Origin: Tateyamaria sp. ANG-S1
Lineage (GTDB): Bacteria > Pseudomonadota > Alphaproteobacteria > Rhodobacterales > Rhodobacteraceae
DNA length: 64,000 bases
NCBI RefSeq assembly: GCF_000814025.1
Contig: NZ_JWLL01000003.1
Span: 330,334 to 394,333, forward strand
Reading direction: 5' to 3'
Below the pieces are notes generated by a model that was given only the letters and a program-made list of their open reading frames with translations, ran no database searches and was not told where the DNA came from. Below are positions 35,021 through 43,987 of the stretch, piece by piece; within the stretch, counting starts at the first letter, position 1, and every line of letters starts with the position of its first letter. A program made the translations under genes and the position numbers.

Positions 35021-36373
35021 ATGAAACACATTTCCGAACTCCGCAAACATGGTCTTTTCGACGCACGGGTACCGCGTTTCACGAGCTACCCGCCAGCAAA
35101 TTGGTTTAGCGAAAAGGTCGACGCGGAATGCGTCCATACCTGGCAGGCCACAGCGCCCAAGGATGCAAAGATTTCGCTCTATGTCCACATTCCCTTTTGC
35201 CGCAGATTATGCTGGTTCTGCGCCTGCCGCACCCAAGGCACGCGCAGCGACGCCCCGCTTGCCCCATATGTCGAGCGTGTGCTGACCGAAGCCCAGCAAA
35301 TGCGCGACGGCTTTTCAAACGGGGTGAACACCAAGCGCCTTCATTTAGGCGGAGGAACGCCGACGATCCTGCCCGCACCCGTTCTCGATCACCTTTTGAC
35401 CGGGCTGAATGACATCTGGGACTTCGGCGCGCTCGATGAATTCTCGGTCGAGGTTGATCCGACGGATGTTGGCCCCAACCGGCTGGCGACACTCAAGGCG
35501 CACGGCCTGTCGCGTGCCAGCCTCGGCATTCAGGACTTCGATCCACAAGTGCAGCAGGCCATCGGGCGCGAACAATCACGCGACCTGACTGCAAACGTCG
35601 TAGATCAGTTGCGCGCATTGGATGTGAACGCACTGAATTTCGACCTGCTCTACGGCCTGCCCTATCAGACCGAGCAGACGCTCAGCGCAACGCTTGACGC
35701 CGCACTGGGGATGGAGCCGGGGCGCATCGCGCTTTTCGGCTACGCCCATGTGCCTTGGATGTCGAAACGCCAATCGCTGATCCCCAGCGACGCCCTGCCC
35801 GCGCCCGAGAAACGCCTTGCACTGTTTGAACTTGCGCGCAGGACGCTACTGGGCCGCGGTTACGTCCAGATCGGCATCGACCACTTCGCGCGACCCGACG
35901 ACGCGCTGGCGCAAGCGTTCTTCAACAAGCGCCTCACGCGGTCGTTCCAAGGGTATACCGACGACAGCGCGCCTTACCTTGTGGGGCTCGGCGCTTCGGC
36001 GATCTCGACCTATCCGCAGGGCTTTGCGCAGAATATCCCCGTGACAGGCAAATACGCGGCCCAGGTCGAAGCCGACCAGCCCGCCATGTGGCGCGGCTAC
36101 GTGCTGACAGAGGCCGATCACATGCGCGCTGACATCGTCGAACAGCTCATGTGTTATCACGCGGCAACTCTGTCCCTGTCGCAACGGGCTGATCAGATGA
36201 TCCTGTCCAGCATTCTGCACATCGTCGAAAGGTTCGGCGATGCAGTGTCGTGGGACGGCAAAACACTGACAATCGCCCGCTGGGCACACCCACTGGTGCG
36301 GATGATCGCGGGCACGCTGGCCACAGAACAGACCGAGCAGGCCGACAAGAGGACCTACAGCGCGGCGATCTAG
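35021..36373 (+). CDS. hemN: oxygen-independent coproporphyrinogen III oxidase
   Basis: The 450-residue radical-SAM enzyme oxidises coproporphyrinogen III to protoporphyrinogen IX without oxygen. The cluster cysteines are Cys60, 64 and 67 in FCRRLCWFCACRT, preceded by YVHIPF. The GGGTP motif (LHLGGGTPT) and the HemN-specific RTSYP-like RFTSYPPANWF start are present. It is divergent from fnrL across an FNR-type box, and no ribosome site precedes the ATG, which fits a leaderless message. Its stop overlaps that of iolG on the other strand. Confidence 0.95.
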   Translation: MKHISELRKHGLFDARVPRFTSYPPANWFSEKVDAECVHTWQATAPKDAKISLYVHIPFCRRLCWFCACRTQGTRSDAPLAPYVERVLTEAQQMRDGFSNGVNTKRLHLGGGTPTILPAPVLDHLLTGLNDIWDFGALDEFSVEVDPTDVGPNRLATLKAHGLSRASLGIQDFDPQVQQAIGREQSRDLTANVVDQLRALDVNALNFDLLYGLPYQTEQTLSATLDAALGMEPGRIALFGYAHVPWMSKRQSLIPSDALPAPEKRLALFELARRTLLGRGYVQIGIDHFARPDDALAQAFFNKRLTRSFQGYTDDSAPYLVGLGASAISTYPQGFAQNIPVTGKYAAQVEADQPAMWRGYVLTEADHMRADIVEQLMCYHAATLSLSQRADQMILSSILHIVERFGDAVSWDGKTLTIARWAHPLVRMIAGTLATEQTEQADKRTYSAAI

Positions 36374-37365
36374 TCGAATGTCAGCGCTTGCGGTGTGCCA
36401 ACCTCGAACGAGGCTTGGGCCGCATCCGCCATCACCTGCGCTTTGTAGCCATCGATCCCGCTGGGGTTCGGCGGCGTGCCTGCAGTCAGCACCTCGACAA
36501 AATGCGTCATCTCGGCGGTGTAAGCGGCGGCGTAGCGTTCCAGGAAAAATGGCTCGGTCGGGGCGCGGGTGAAGCCGCTGGCATCCGACACCTCAACCGT
36601 GGATGTCAGCACGTTATCGGCGCGCAGCATCCCGCTTTCCCCATGAACTTCAATGCGTTGGTCATAGCCGTAGGTCGCGCGACGCGAGTTGGAAATCTGG
36701 CAGAGCTTGCCGGATGCCGTGCGCAAGCTGACCATCGCCGTGTCCACATCACCCGCCTCGCCAATCGCTGAGTCCACGAGACAGGAGCCGTGCGCAAAGA
36801 TCTCGACCGGGTCTTCGCCCAGCAGAAACCGCGCCATATCCAGATCGTGGATCATCATGTCCCGGAACAGCCCACCCGAGGTTTTGATATAGCCGATGGG
36901 CGGTGGCGACGGATCGCGCGACAGGATCGTCACCATCTCGACCTGCCCGATGCGGCCCGCGTCGATCTGGGTTTTTAGCGTGCGAAAGTTTGGATCAAAG
37001 CGTCGGTTGAAGGCGATGAAGAACGGCACGTCATGCTGCTGCACCACCGCGAGGCAGTCGCGAATACGACCTGCATTCAGGTCGATGGGCTTTTCGCAGA
37101 AGATAGCCTTGCCCGCCCGCGCCGCACCATGGATTAAGTCGTAGTGGGTGGTCGTTGGTGTGCCGATCACTACCGCGTCGATGTCCGAGGCGGCGAGGAT
37201 ATCCTCGACCTCCATGACCTTCGCGCCTGTCCGTTTCGCCAGCGCCTCTGCTGCCTCCGGCATGGCGTCGGCCACCGCGGCAACCTGCGCGCCCTCCAGC
37301 CCCATCAGGCTGCGGGCATGGACCTGTCCGATCCGGCCACAACCCAGAAGTGCGATGTTGATCAT
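36370..37365 (-). CDS. iolG: myo-inositol 2-dehydrogenase
   Basis: The 331-residue Gfo/Idh/MocA-family enzyme oxidises myo-inositol to 2-keto-myo-inositol with NAD+. The Rossmann motif GCGRIGQVHA is at residues 8-17, the catalytic lysine in CEKPID near 95, and the C-terminal domain has the inositol-type GGLFRDMMIHDLDMARFLLG segment, quoted by its parts GGLFRDMM and HDLDMARF, containing the Asp/His pair of the active site. It is last in the iolD-to-iolG unit on the minus strand, five bases after the aldolase gene. Confidence 0.88.
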   Translation of the reverse strand: MINIALLGCGRIGQVHARSLMGLEGAQVAAVADAMPEAAEALAKRTGAKVMEVEDILAASDIDAVVIGTPTTTHYDLIHGAARAGKAIFCEKPIDLNAGRIRDCLAVVQQHDVPFFIAFNRRFDPNFRTLKTQIDAGRIGQVEMVTILSRDPSPPPIGYIKTSGGLFRDMMIHDLDMARFLLGEDPVEIFAHGSCLVDSAIGEAGDVDTAMVSLRTASGKLCQISNSRRATYGYDQRIEVHGESGMLRADNVLTSTVEVSDASGFTRAPTEPFFLERYAAAYTAEMTHFVEVLTAGTPPNPSGIDGYKAQVMADAAQASFEVGTPQALTFD

Positions 37366-37369
37366 GGGC

Positions 37370-38197
37370 TTAGCCTTTCATTGTGCGCAGAACGGTGCGC
37401 GTCGCCGCGACGAGCGGATCATGCGTGTCTTTCAAAATCTGCACCCGGTCAAATCGGTACGGGTCGCTGCTCACCGCGTCCCGCAAAGCCTGACCAAAGG
37501 CCTGCCGTAGCTCGGTCCCGATGTTGAACTTGCATATACTGGTTTGGGTGGCGAGGGCGCGGCGCTGCGCAGCAGGTACGCCAGACCCGCCGTGGATCAC
37601 CAGCGGGACGTCCGTAACGGCCTGGATCGCCGCGATACGCTCTTCGTCCAGACCTCCGGACTGATCGGTCTGCAGGTGCACGTTGCCGACCGAGATCGCC
37701 ATCGCGTCCACGCCCGTCTCCGCCGCGAATTGCGCAGCCTCCGCAGGGTCGGTCCCGGCAGAGGCTTCGCCGTTGTCGTAGCCCACGAACCCAATCTCGC
37801 CCTCGCATGAGATGCCTGCCGCATGCGCCACATCGACGATGGCCTTGGTCTCGGCAATGTTCTCGGCCAGTGGTTTGCGCGAGCCGTCGAACATGAGCGA
37901 GGTAAAGCCGCTGTCGAGCGCTTCTTTGCATTCATCAAACGTGTAGCCATGGTCCAGATGAGCCACGACGGGGACTGAAGCCCCTTCAGCCAAATGCCGA
38001 AACATCTTGCCCAGGATGGGCAGCGGCGTGTGCGCCCGACAGGACGGACCGGCTTGTAAGATAACCGGGCACCCTTCAGCCTCTGCCGCGGCCACGTAGG
38101 CACGCATATCTTCCCAGCCCAGCGTGACCAGACCCGCCACGGCATAGCCTTGGGCCTTGGCCGGACCCAGCACTTCTGCGAGTGTTGCCAGGGTCAT
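37370..38197 (-). CDS. class II fructose-bisphosphate-aldolase family protein (IolJ-like)
   Basis: The 275-residue enzyme has the class II aldolase centre: catalytic Asp82 and zinc-ligand His83 in AHLDHG, GEIGFVG, the ligand in VGNVHL, and IHGGSG, with KFNIGTE after it. In an iol operon the natural role is to split 2-deoxy-5-keto-gluconate-6-phosphate, the product of IolC, into dihydroxyacetone phosphate and malonic semialdehyde. Tagatose- or fructose-bisphosphate activity cannot be ruled out from sequence alone. The ATG overlaps the iolB stop (ATGA). Confidence 0.82.
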   Translation of the reverse strand: MTLATLAEVLGPAKAQGYAVAGLVTLGWEDMRAYVAAAEAEGCPVILQAGPSCRAHTPLPILGKMFRHLAEGASVPVVAHLDHGYTFDECKEALDSGFTSLMFDGSRKPLAENIAETKAIVDVAHAAGISCEGEIGFVGYDNGEASAGTDPAEAAQFAAETGVDAMAISVGNVHLQTDQSGGLDEERIAAIQAVTDVPLVIHGGSGVPAAQRRALATQTSICKFNIGTELRQAFGQALRDAVSSDPYRFDRVQILKDTHDPLVAATRTVLRTMKG

Positions 38198-39048
38198 TTA
38201 AACTTCGCGATCATGTCCTTGATGCCAGGGATCGTTTCGATCTGGTAGGCATGGGTGGGCTGGAAGTACTGCACCAGACTGCGCTGGCTGAGCCCCCCGA
38301 GGATGGTGAAGTAGTACATCTCATACCCCGGCAGCACCGCGCAGGGATGGTAGCCGTTGTCGAGGCAGATCGTGGAGCCATCGACGATGTGATACGCATC
38401 CCCCGCTTTCCCGTCTTCGCGCTGCAGCATCTGGACGCCAGAGCCGTGGTTGGGGCGAAAGCGGAAGTTGTAGGTCTCATCATGGCGGGTTTCGATGATC
38501 TCGCCGCCTTCGGACCGGTCCGTGTCATGCTTGTGGCTGGGGAAACCGGACCACCCGCCCTGCCCGACCGTGAAGAGTTCGGACACAAGCAGACGGCCCA
38601 CCTTGTCGTGGTACTTGGTACCAAGGATGTGCTTGATCTTGCGGTGGGTTTTCGTGTCGTCCGAGCCGTATTGGATGAGGTCCAATTCGTTACTGCGGAC
38701 GGCGAAGGCGTCGAGCACCTTGTCGTATTTGGCGCCGGCCACGAAAATCTCGGCCTCGTCCGAGGTGCAGACCATCTCGGCCTTCGCGGCGGTAGGGACA
38801 TAGACGCCCTCTGGCTCACCATCCCAGACGTCTACACCACGCCCGCCGATGGCGTCGGCCTTGAACCCCTCAGCATTGACGTCAACGGTGCCCGTCGCGG
38901 GGACGATGCACGTCTCATAGCCGGGCACGGCGTATTCGAACGCCTCGCCCTTTTTCAGCTTCACGATATTGAAGTAGTTGAGCGGGACAGTCGGATCGTC
39001 CGCGTCCACGATGGGTTTGTTCTGGTTGTCATAAGGCGCGATGTGCAT
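38194..39048 (-). CDS. iolB: 5-deoxy-glucuronate isomerase
   Basis: The 284-residue bicupin protein converts 5-deoxy-glucuronate to 2-deoxy-5-keto-gluconate. The metal-site region reads WSGFPSHKHDTD, with the His-x-His pattern followed by Glu, and the later YYFTILGG and HPCAVLPGYEMYY segments complete the family pattern. Length fits the usual 260-290. It lies fourteen bases after iolC and overlaps the aldolase gene. Confidence 0.9.
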   Translation of the reverse strand: MHIAPYDNQNKPIVDADDPTVPLNYFNIVKLKKGEAFEYAVPGYETCIVPATGTVDVNAEGFKADAIGGRGVDVWDGEPEGVYVPTAAKAEMVCTSDEAEIFVAGAKYDKVLDAFAVRSNELDLIQYGSDDTKTHRKIKHILGTKYHDKVGRLLVSELFTVGQGGWSGFPSHKHDTDRSEGGEIIETRHDETYNFRFRPNHGSGVQMLQREDGKAGDAYHIVDGSTICLDNGYHPCAVLPGYEMYYFTILGGLSQRSLVQYFQPTHAYQIETIPGIKDMIAKFK

Positions 39049-39062
39049 CGGTGAGCCTCCTT

Positions 39063-40043
39063 TTACGGTGTTGTCGGGCCGGGATGATTGGTCAGGAAAT
39101 CATCCAGCAGATCGGGTGTGGGCATGGCAGGCGCGCAGCCTGGTTGCGAGACGGTGATGGACGCGCAAGCCGACCCGCGCAGGATGGCCGTTTTCAGCTC
39201 GTGTCCGTCGGCAATAGAGGTCATCAGCCCCGCCATGAATGCATCGCCAGCCCCGTTGGGTTTGACAGCGGTGACAGGGTAGATCCCGGTGGCAATCTCT
39301 TCGCCCCCCGCATAGGTCACTGCGCCCTTTTCACCCATTTTGTAGACGACGATCTCGGCGGTCGTCTCGGACAGGGCGCGGGCCTTGGTCTGCCCTTTTT
39401 CCATGCCACCGGCCATGAAGCCGAATTCTTCGTCGTTGCCGACGATCATGTCAGATGCCTCTGCCGCGCGGCTCAAAACATCGGCGGCAACCGCGGCCGA
39501 CGGCCAGGAATAAGGGCGATAATCCACGTCGAAGATAATGGGCAGACCCGCAGCCTTGGCCAGTTCGAACGCTCGGAAGGTGGCGGAGCGCGAGGGTTCT
39601 GCGGCAAAGACGGTGCCAGCCGTGATCAGCGCACCGTATTTGGCGTAGTCCACAGCCTCCACGTCTTCGACCGCCATCTGAAAGTCGGCAGCGCCGTTGC
39701 GGTAGATGACGTTCCTGTGCCCTTCGAGCACGCTTTCGTAGAAGGCAAGCGAGTTACGGTATTCGCCCCCCACACGGCTCACATGGTCGGTGTTCACGCC
39801 GTAGTGCTGCAATCGGTTCACACAGTAGCTGCCGACCGAGTCGTCGCTGACGGATGTCACCAATGCGGCCTTGCCACCGAGCTTACAAATGCCCGCTCCG
39901 ATGTTCGCCGCCGACCCACCAAGGTCCACGGTCAAGCGTTCCACATCCTCGGCCCGCACGCCGACATCGGTGAAAAAGTCGATACCTGCGCGCCCCACAA
40001 TGACAAAGTCGTTGGCCTTGATCCCGTCCAGAAGCGCGCTCAT
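39063..40043 (-). CDS. iolC: 5-dehydro-2-deoxygluconokinase
   Basis: The 326-residue PfkB/ribokinase-family enzyme phosphorylates 2-deoxy-5-keto-gluconate. It shows GRAGIDFF and LGGSAANIGAGICKLG at the N-terminus, FDVDYRPYSW in the middle, and the catalytic PNGAGDAFMAGL with its aspartate near residue 270. This is a stand-alone kinase and not the fused IolC-DUF2090 form of some proteobacteria. The ATG overlaps the stop of the dioxygenase gene (ATGA). Confidence 0.9.
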   Translation of the reverse strand: MSALLDGIKANDFVIVGRAGIDFFTDVGVRAEDVERLTVDLGGSAANIGAGICKLGGKAALVTSVSDDSVGSYCVNRLQHYGVNTDHVSRVGGEYRNSLAFYESVLEGHRNVIYRNGAADFQMAVEDVEAVDYAKYGALITAGTVFAAEPSRSATFRAFELAKAAGLPIIFDVDYRPYSWPSAAVAADVLSRAAEASDMIVGNDEEFGFMAGGMEKGQTKARALSETTAEIVVYKMGEKGAVTYAGGEEIATGIYPVTAVKPNGAGDAFMAGLMTSIADGHELKTAILRGSACASITVSQPGCAPAMPTPDLLDDFLTNHPGPTTP

Positions 40044-40885
40044 GTGATGCCCTCAGCGTTCACGGCATCCGCCTCGTCCAGGATTTCAGGGTATTTGTAG
40101 TTGAAGCCCAAGAGCTGACGCATCTTGGGGCTGGCCGCATCAAGAAAAGATTGAGGCAGCGCGCCCGGCATATCCTCCAGCGGTTTGACGAATTTCGGGA
40201 TGTAGTTGATCAGCACTGCGTTGCGGTCGTGGTCGGCGGTGTTGGGCATCGCACAATGCCAAGCAGCTCCGAAGAAAATGATCGTGTCGCCGGGCGCGCC
40301 CGTCATTCGCGCGCAGTTGGCGTAGAAGTGGTCGTGATCCTGTGCCGTCGGATAGCGCATGTCCTTCTGCGTGCCCGGCAGATAGGCCGTCGCCCCGCTT
40401 TCTTCAGTGAACGGGTCAAGCGCAATGGTCACTTGCGCGTTCATCGGGAAGCTGGCGTTCAGGCCCATGGGATGCGTGTCGGGCTGGTGAAAGTCCCAAT
40501 AGGGAAAGTCGATATGCGGCTCCTGTCCTGGCCCGCCGGGCAGGATACGGTTGGCGGCGATGGAGCCCATGATGAACTCTGATCCCAGCCAGCGGCGCAG
40601 CACGGCCATGATGACCGGGTGCGTCGCCATGTCCGAGAATACCGCCCCCTTGGCCAGCAGGTTCCACACCCGGCGCTGCAGGTTGGCACGGCCATCTTCC
40701 ATAGCTGCGCCTTGGAAATGCGTGACCTTGTCAGCTTCGCCATCCGAATGCGCCATGATGCGGGTGCGGGCATCAGCGATCTGGTCGGCCGAAAACAGGC
40801 CGGTGATCCGCACCGCTCCGGGGCCGTTCAAAAGCTCATCGCAGATCGCGACAGGATCGGCGGTGTCAGCTGTAAAGGTCTTCAT
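40040..40885 (-). CDS. phytanoyl-CoA dioxygenase (PhyH) family protein in the iol operon
   Basis: The 281-residue protein has the Fe(II)/2-oxoglutarate facial triad of the PhyH family: His124-x-Asp126 in EPHIDFPYW, the distal histidine at 210 in AAWHCAMPN, and the 2-oxoglutarate arginine at 221. A hydroxylation reaction is therefore likely, on an unknown substrate. It sits between iolD and iolC and overlaps both (TGATG and ATGA), so it is an integral part of the operon although no step of the known inositol pathway needs it. A methylated or otherwise substituted inositol could be the target. Confidence 0.8.
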   Translation of the reverse strand: MKTFTADTADPVAICDELLNGPGAVRITGLFSADQIADARTRIMAHSDGEADKVTHFQGAAMEDGRANLQRRVWNLLAKGAVFSDMATHPVIMAVLRRWLGSEFIMGSIAANRILPGGPGQEPHIDFPYWDFHQPDTHPMGLNASFPMNAQVTIALDPFTEESGATAYLPGTQKDMRYPTAQDHDHFYANCARMTGAPGDTIIFFGAAWHCAMPNTADHDRNAVLINYIPKFVKPLEDMPGALPQSFLDAASPKMRQLLGFNYKYPEILDEADAVNAEGIT

Positions 40886-42753
40886 CACACGCCCTTACGC
40901 TGCTTGGGCCGGGTCGCTTCCCAGTCTGTATGGGCGGCCGCAACCTTTTCGTTGTCGGTTACATGGGGCGTGCCCACTTCCCACCATGTGTGACCTTCGG
41001 TGGTCCAGCCCTCGTATGCGTCGACCTTCATGCAGATGACATAGGTCTTGTCACTGGCCTTGGCCCGCTTGAACGCCTCGCCCAGTTCAGCAGGATTTTC
41101 CACAGTTTCGGCTGTAGCTCCCATGCTGGCGGCATGAGCTTCGAAATCCACGGCAAATGCCTCGGGTATGGTCGGCGCATCGCTCAGCAGGTTGTTGAAG
41201 CTTTCGTTGCCGGTGTTGTTCTGCAACTTGTTGATGACGGCGAAACCGCCGTTGTCGAGAACCAGAACGATCATCTTCTTCTGCGACAGAACAGAGGAGT
41301 AGATGTCCGAATTCATCAGCAGGTACGACCCGTCACCGACAAAGGTGATCACATCCTGATCCGGCTCGCGTTCGGCCTGCGCGATGCGCGCGCCCCAGGC
41401 GCCCGCGATCTCGTAGCCCATGCAGGAAAATCCGAACTCGACATCGACCGTACCGATATCCAGCGTGCGCCAATTGGCCGTGACTTCGGCGGGCAGGCCT
41501 CCTGCGGCGGCCACCACGCGGTCGCGCGGATCGCAAGCTGCATTCACGACGCCAATGGCTTGCGCATAAGAGTTGGGACGGTTGCCGTGAGCCACGTTGT
41601 CGGCGACATAGGCCACCCATTTGGCGCGTTCTTCCTTGGCAAAGTCGCACCAACTTGACGGCGCCGTATATCCCGTCAGCGCAGCGTCCAGCGCGTCCAG
41701 CCCCAACTTGGCATCACCCACCACGGGCAGCGACCGATGCTTGCCTGCATCATGGCGGCCCACGTTCAAGCCGATGATCTGTGCGTCTTTGGCAAAAGCC
41801 GTCCACGACCCGGTGGTGAAGTCCTGCAGGCGGCACCCGACCGACAGGATGACGTCCGCCTTTTCGGCAACCGCATTGGCGCTGTCCGATCCGGTCACGC
41901 CAATGGGGCCGCAATTCAGCGGATGCGTGTCCACCATGTTGGCCCGGCCAGCGATGGTTTCGACCACTGGAATGCCCGTCGCCTCGGCAAAGGTGGTCAA
42001 CTCCTCGACCGCGCGGGAATACTGCACACCGCCGCCTGCGATGATCATGGGCCGTTTTGCAGCTTTCAACGCGGCGGCGGCATCAGCCACCTCTGCCGCG
42101 TCCGGGAACTGACGGCGGATGCGATGAAGCTTCTTCTCGAACATCTCCACCGGATAGTCATAGGCCCAGCCCTGCACGTCCTGCGGCAGACCAAGGAAAG
42201 CTGGGCCGGAATCGGCAGGGTCCAGCATGGTCGCAATTGCATTGGGCAGAGACTGGATGATCTGCGCGGGATGCGTGATGCGGTCCCAATAGCGCGTCAC
42301 CGCCTTGAAGGCGTCATTCACACCAAAAGTCGGATCGCCAAAATGCTCAAGCTGTTGCAGCACCGGGTCCGGCAGGCGGGTGATGAACGTATCACCGCAC
42401 AGCATCAGCATGGGCAACCGGTTGGCATGGGCCAAGGCCGAGGCCGTCAACAGGTTCGCGGTGCCTGGCCCCGCACTTGCCGTGCAGAACATGAACCGCT
42501 GGCGCAGCCAAGTCTTGGCGTAGGCCGCTGCGGCGAATCCCATACTTTGTTCGTTCTGACCGCGATACAGCGGTAGCTCGGTTTTGTGGTCGTAAAGCGC
42601 TTCGCCGAGGCAGGTCACATTGCCATGGCCAAAGATGCCAAATCCGCCGCCACACAGGCGCCACTCCTGCCCGTCAATCTCAATGTACTGTGCCGCAAGA
42701 TAGCGGATGATCGCCTGCGCTGTCGTCAGACGCACCGTGTCGCTGCCCGCCAT
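40885..42753 (-). CDS. iolD: 3D-(3,5/4)-trihydroxycyclohexane-1,2-dione hydrolase
   Basis: The 622-residue thiamine-diphosphate enzyme hydrolytically opens the ring of the diketone made by IolE, giving 5-deoxy-glucuronate. The family plan is clear: an N-terminal domain with the glutamate-containing YRGQNEQSMGFAAAAYAK (conserved RGxNEQ), a central domain, and a C-terminal ThDP site with GDGSYLLMNSD. The ATG at 42753 is chosen for the GGGAGG upstream. It is first in the minus-strand iol unit, divergent from a dehydrogenase across a region carrying a LacI-type palindrome. Confidence 0.93.
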   Translation of the reverse strand: MAGSDTVRLTTAQAIIRYLAAQYIEIDGQEWRLCGGGFGIFGHGNVTCLGEALYDHKTELPLYRGQNEQSMGFAAAAYAKTWLRQRFMFCTASAGPGTANLLTASALAHANRLPMLMLCGDTFITRLPDPVLQQLEHFGDPTFGVNDAFKAVTRYWDRITHPAQIIQSLPNAIATMLDPADSGPAFLGLPQDVQGWAYDYPVEMFEKKLHRIRRQFPDAAEVADAAAALKAAKRPMIIAGGGVQYSRAVEELTTFAEATGIPVVETIAGRANMVDTHPLNCGPIGVTGSDSANAVAEKADVILSVGCRLQDFTTGSWTAFAKDAQIIGLNVGRHDAGKHRSLPVVGDAKLGLDALDAALTGYTAPSSWCDFAKEERAKWVAYVADNVAHGNRPNSYAQAIGVVNAACDPRDRVVAAAGGLPAEVTANWRTLDIGTVDVEFGFSCMGYEIAGAWGARIAQAEREPDQDVITFVGDGSYLLMNSDIYSSVLSQKKMIVLVLDNGGFAVINKLQNNTGNESFNNLLSDAPTIPEAFAVDFEAHAASMGATAETVENPAELGEAFKRAKASDKTYVICMKVDAYEGWTTEGHTWWEVGTPHVTDNEKVAAAHTDWEATRPKQRKGV

Positions 42754-42832
42754 TTCAATCCTCCCATGGCTGCGCGATTTCAATTATCGACGATTCTGTA
42801 TTGACCCGTCCGTTGCAATGACGATACCGGTA

Positions 42833-42848
42833 TTGCAACCGGTTGCAA
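42833..42848. promoter_or_regulatory. LacI-type operator in the divergent iol promoter
   Basis: TTGCAACCGGTTGCAA is a perfect 16-base palindrome with the central CG of LacI-family operators. It ends 23 bases before the dehydrogenase ATG at 42872 and 80 bases from iolD. Nearly the same site lies at 50899 before the importer genes. Confidence 0.8.
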
Positions 42849-42871
42849 ACACTTTTTGGGGAGGAGCCCGG

Positions 42872-43975
42872 ATGGCCGAGATCGGGATAGGTATCGTTGG
42901 CGGTGGCTATATGGGCAAGGCCCATTCGGTTGCGTTTGGCGCAGTGGCCGCAGTGTTCGACACGGCGTTGCGCCCACGGCTGGAAATGATCTGTGCGACG
43001 TCTAAGGCGTCTGCAGAACGGTACCGCGCCGCCTATGGTTTCGCACGCGCAACCGACGATTGGCGCAAGCTGGTAGATGACCCGAAGGTGGAGGCCATCG
43101 TCATCGCCTCTCCTCAGGACACCCACCGCGACATTGCACTTGCGGCCTTTGCCGCAGGCAAGCCGGTGCTCTGCGAAAAGCCGCTGGCTGAAACACCCGA
43201 TCATGCCCGCGAGATGGTGGCAGCGGCCAAGGCCGCGGGTGTCGCCAACATGGTCGGCTTCAACTATGCCAAGACCCCTGCCACCCAATACGCCCGCAAG
43301 CTGTTGGCCGAGGGGCGCATTGGGCAGGTCACGTCATTCCGCGGCGAGATGACCGAGGATTTCTTTGCAGATCCCGACGATCCGGGCACCTGGCGCGCCC
43401 AAGGCGATGCCAATGGCTGCATGGGCGATCTGGCCCCCCACCCCATCAACTGCGCTCAGGCCCTCATGGGCCCGATCGAGGCGCTTTTTGCCCGTGTTGA
43501 AACAGTACATCCCGTGCGCGGCGGGGTCGAGGTCACGAACGATGACCAAGCCTATCTGACCCTGCGCTTTGCGTCCGGTATCAACGGCAGTCTGTTCATC
43601 AGCCGCGTCGCGACGGGGCGCAAGATGGGCTATGCCTACGACATCTACGGCACCGGCGGTGCGATCCGCTTTGATGGCGAAGACCAGAACACCCTCTGGC
43701 TCTACACCGCCGAGGGGCCGGAGGCCGAGCGCGGGTTCCGCAAGATCCTGACCGGACCCGCCCATCCCGACTACCTGCCCTTCTGTCAGGGCCCCGGTCA
43801 TGGCACCGGCTATCAGGACCAGATCATCATAGAGGCCAAGGACTTCCTCACCGCGATCCATACGGGGCAGCCCGTCTGGCCAACGTTCGAGGAAGGCTTG
43901 CGCGTCAATCAAGTTGTGGCTGCGGCCCTTGCATCGTCTCGGGCGGAGACGTGGGTCAACGTGGCGGATTTCTGA
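42872..43975 (+). CDS. Gfo/Idh/MocA-family oxidoreductase (inositol-type)
   Basis: The 367-residue NAD(P)-dependent dehydrogenase has VGGGYMGKAH at residues 9-18 and CEKPLAE near residue 100. Its C-terminal domain contains NGCMGDLAPHPINCAQALMG, quoted by its parts GCMGDLAPH and NCAQALMG, with the active-site Asp/His pair. GGGGAGGA precedes the ATG at 42872. It is first in a divergent unit with iolE and another dehydrogenase; oxidation of scyllo- or chiro-inositol, or of an inositol ether, would suit the setting. The frame is open upstream, but the start is well supported. Confidence 0.82.
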   Translation: MAEIGIGIVGGGYMGKAHSVAFGAVAAVFDTALRPRLEMICATSKASAERYRAAYGFARATDDWRKLVDDPKVEAIVIASPQDTHRDIALAAFAAGKPVLCEKPLAETPDHAREMVAAAKAAGVANMVGFNYAKTPATQYARKLLAEGRIGQVTSFRGEMTEDFFADPDDPGTWRAQGDANGCMGDLAPHPINCAQALMGPIEALFARVETVHPVRGGVEVTNDDQAYLTLRFASGINGSLFISRVATGRKMGYAYDIYGTGGAIRFDGEDQNTLWLYTAEGPEAERGFRKILTGPAHPDYLPFCQGPGHGTGYQDQIIIEAKDFLTAIHTGQPVWPTFEEGLRVNQVVAAALASSRAETWVNVADF

Positions 43976-43987
43976 AAGGTTCAAGAC

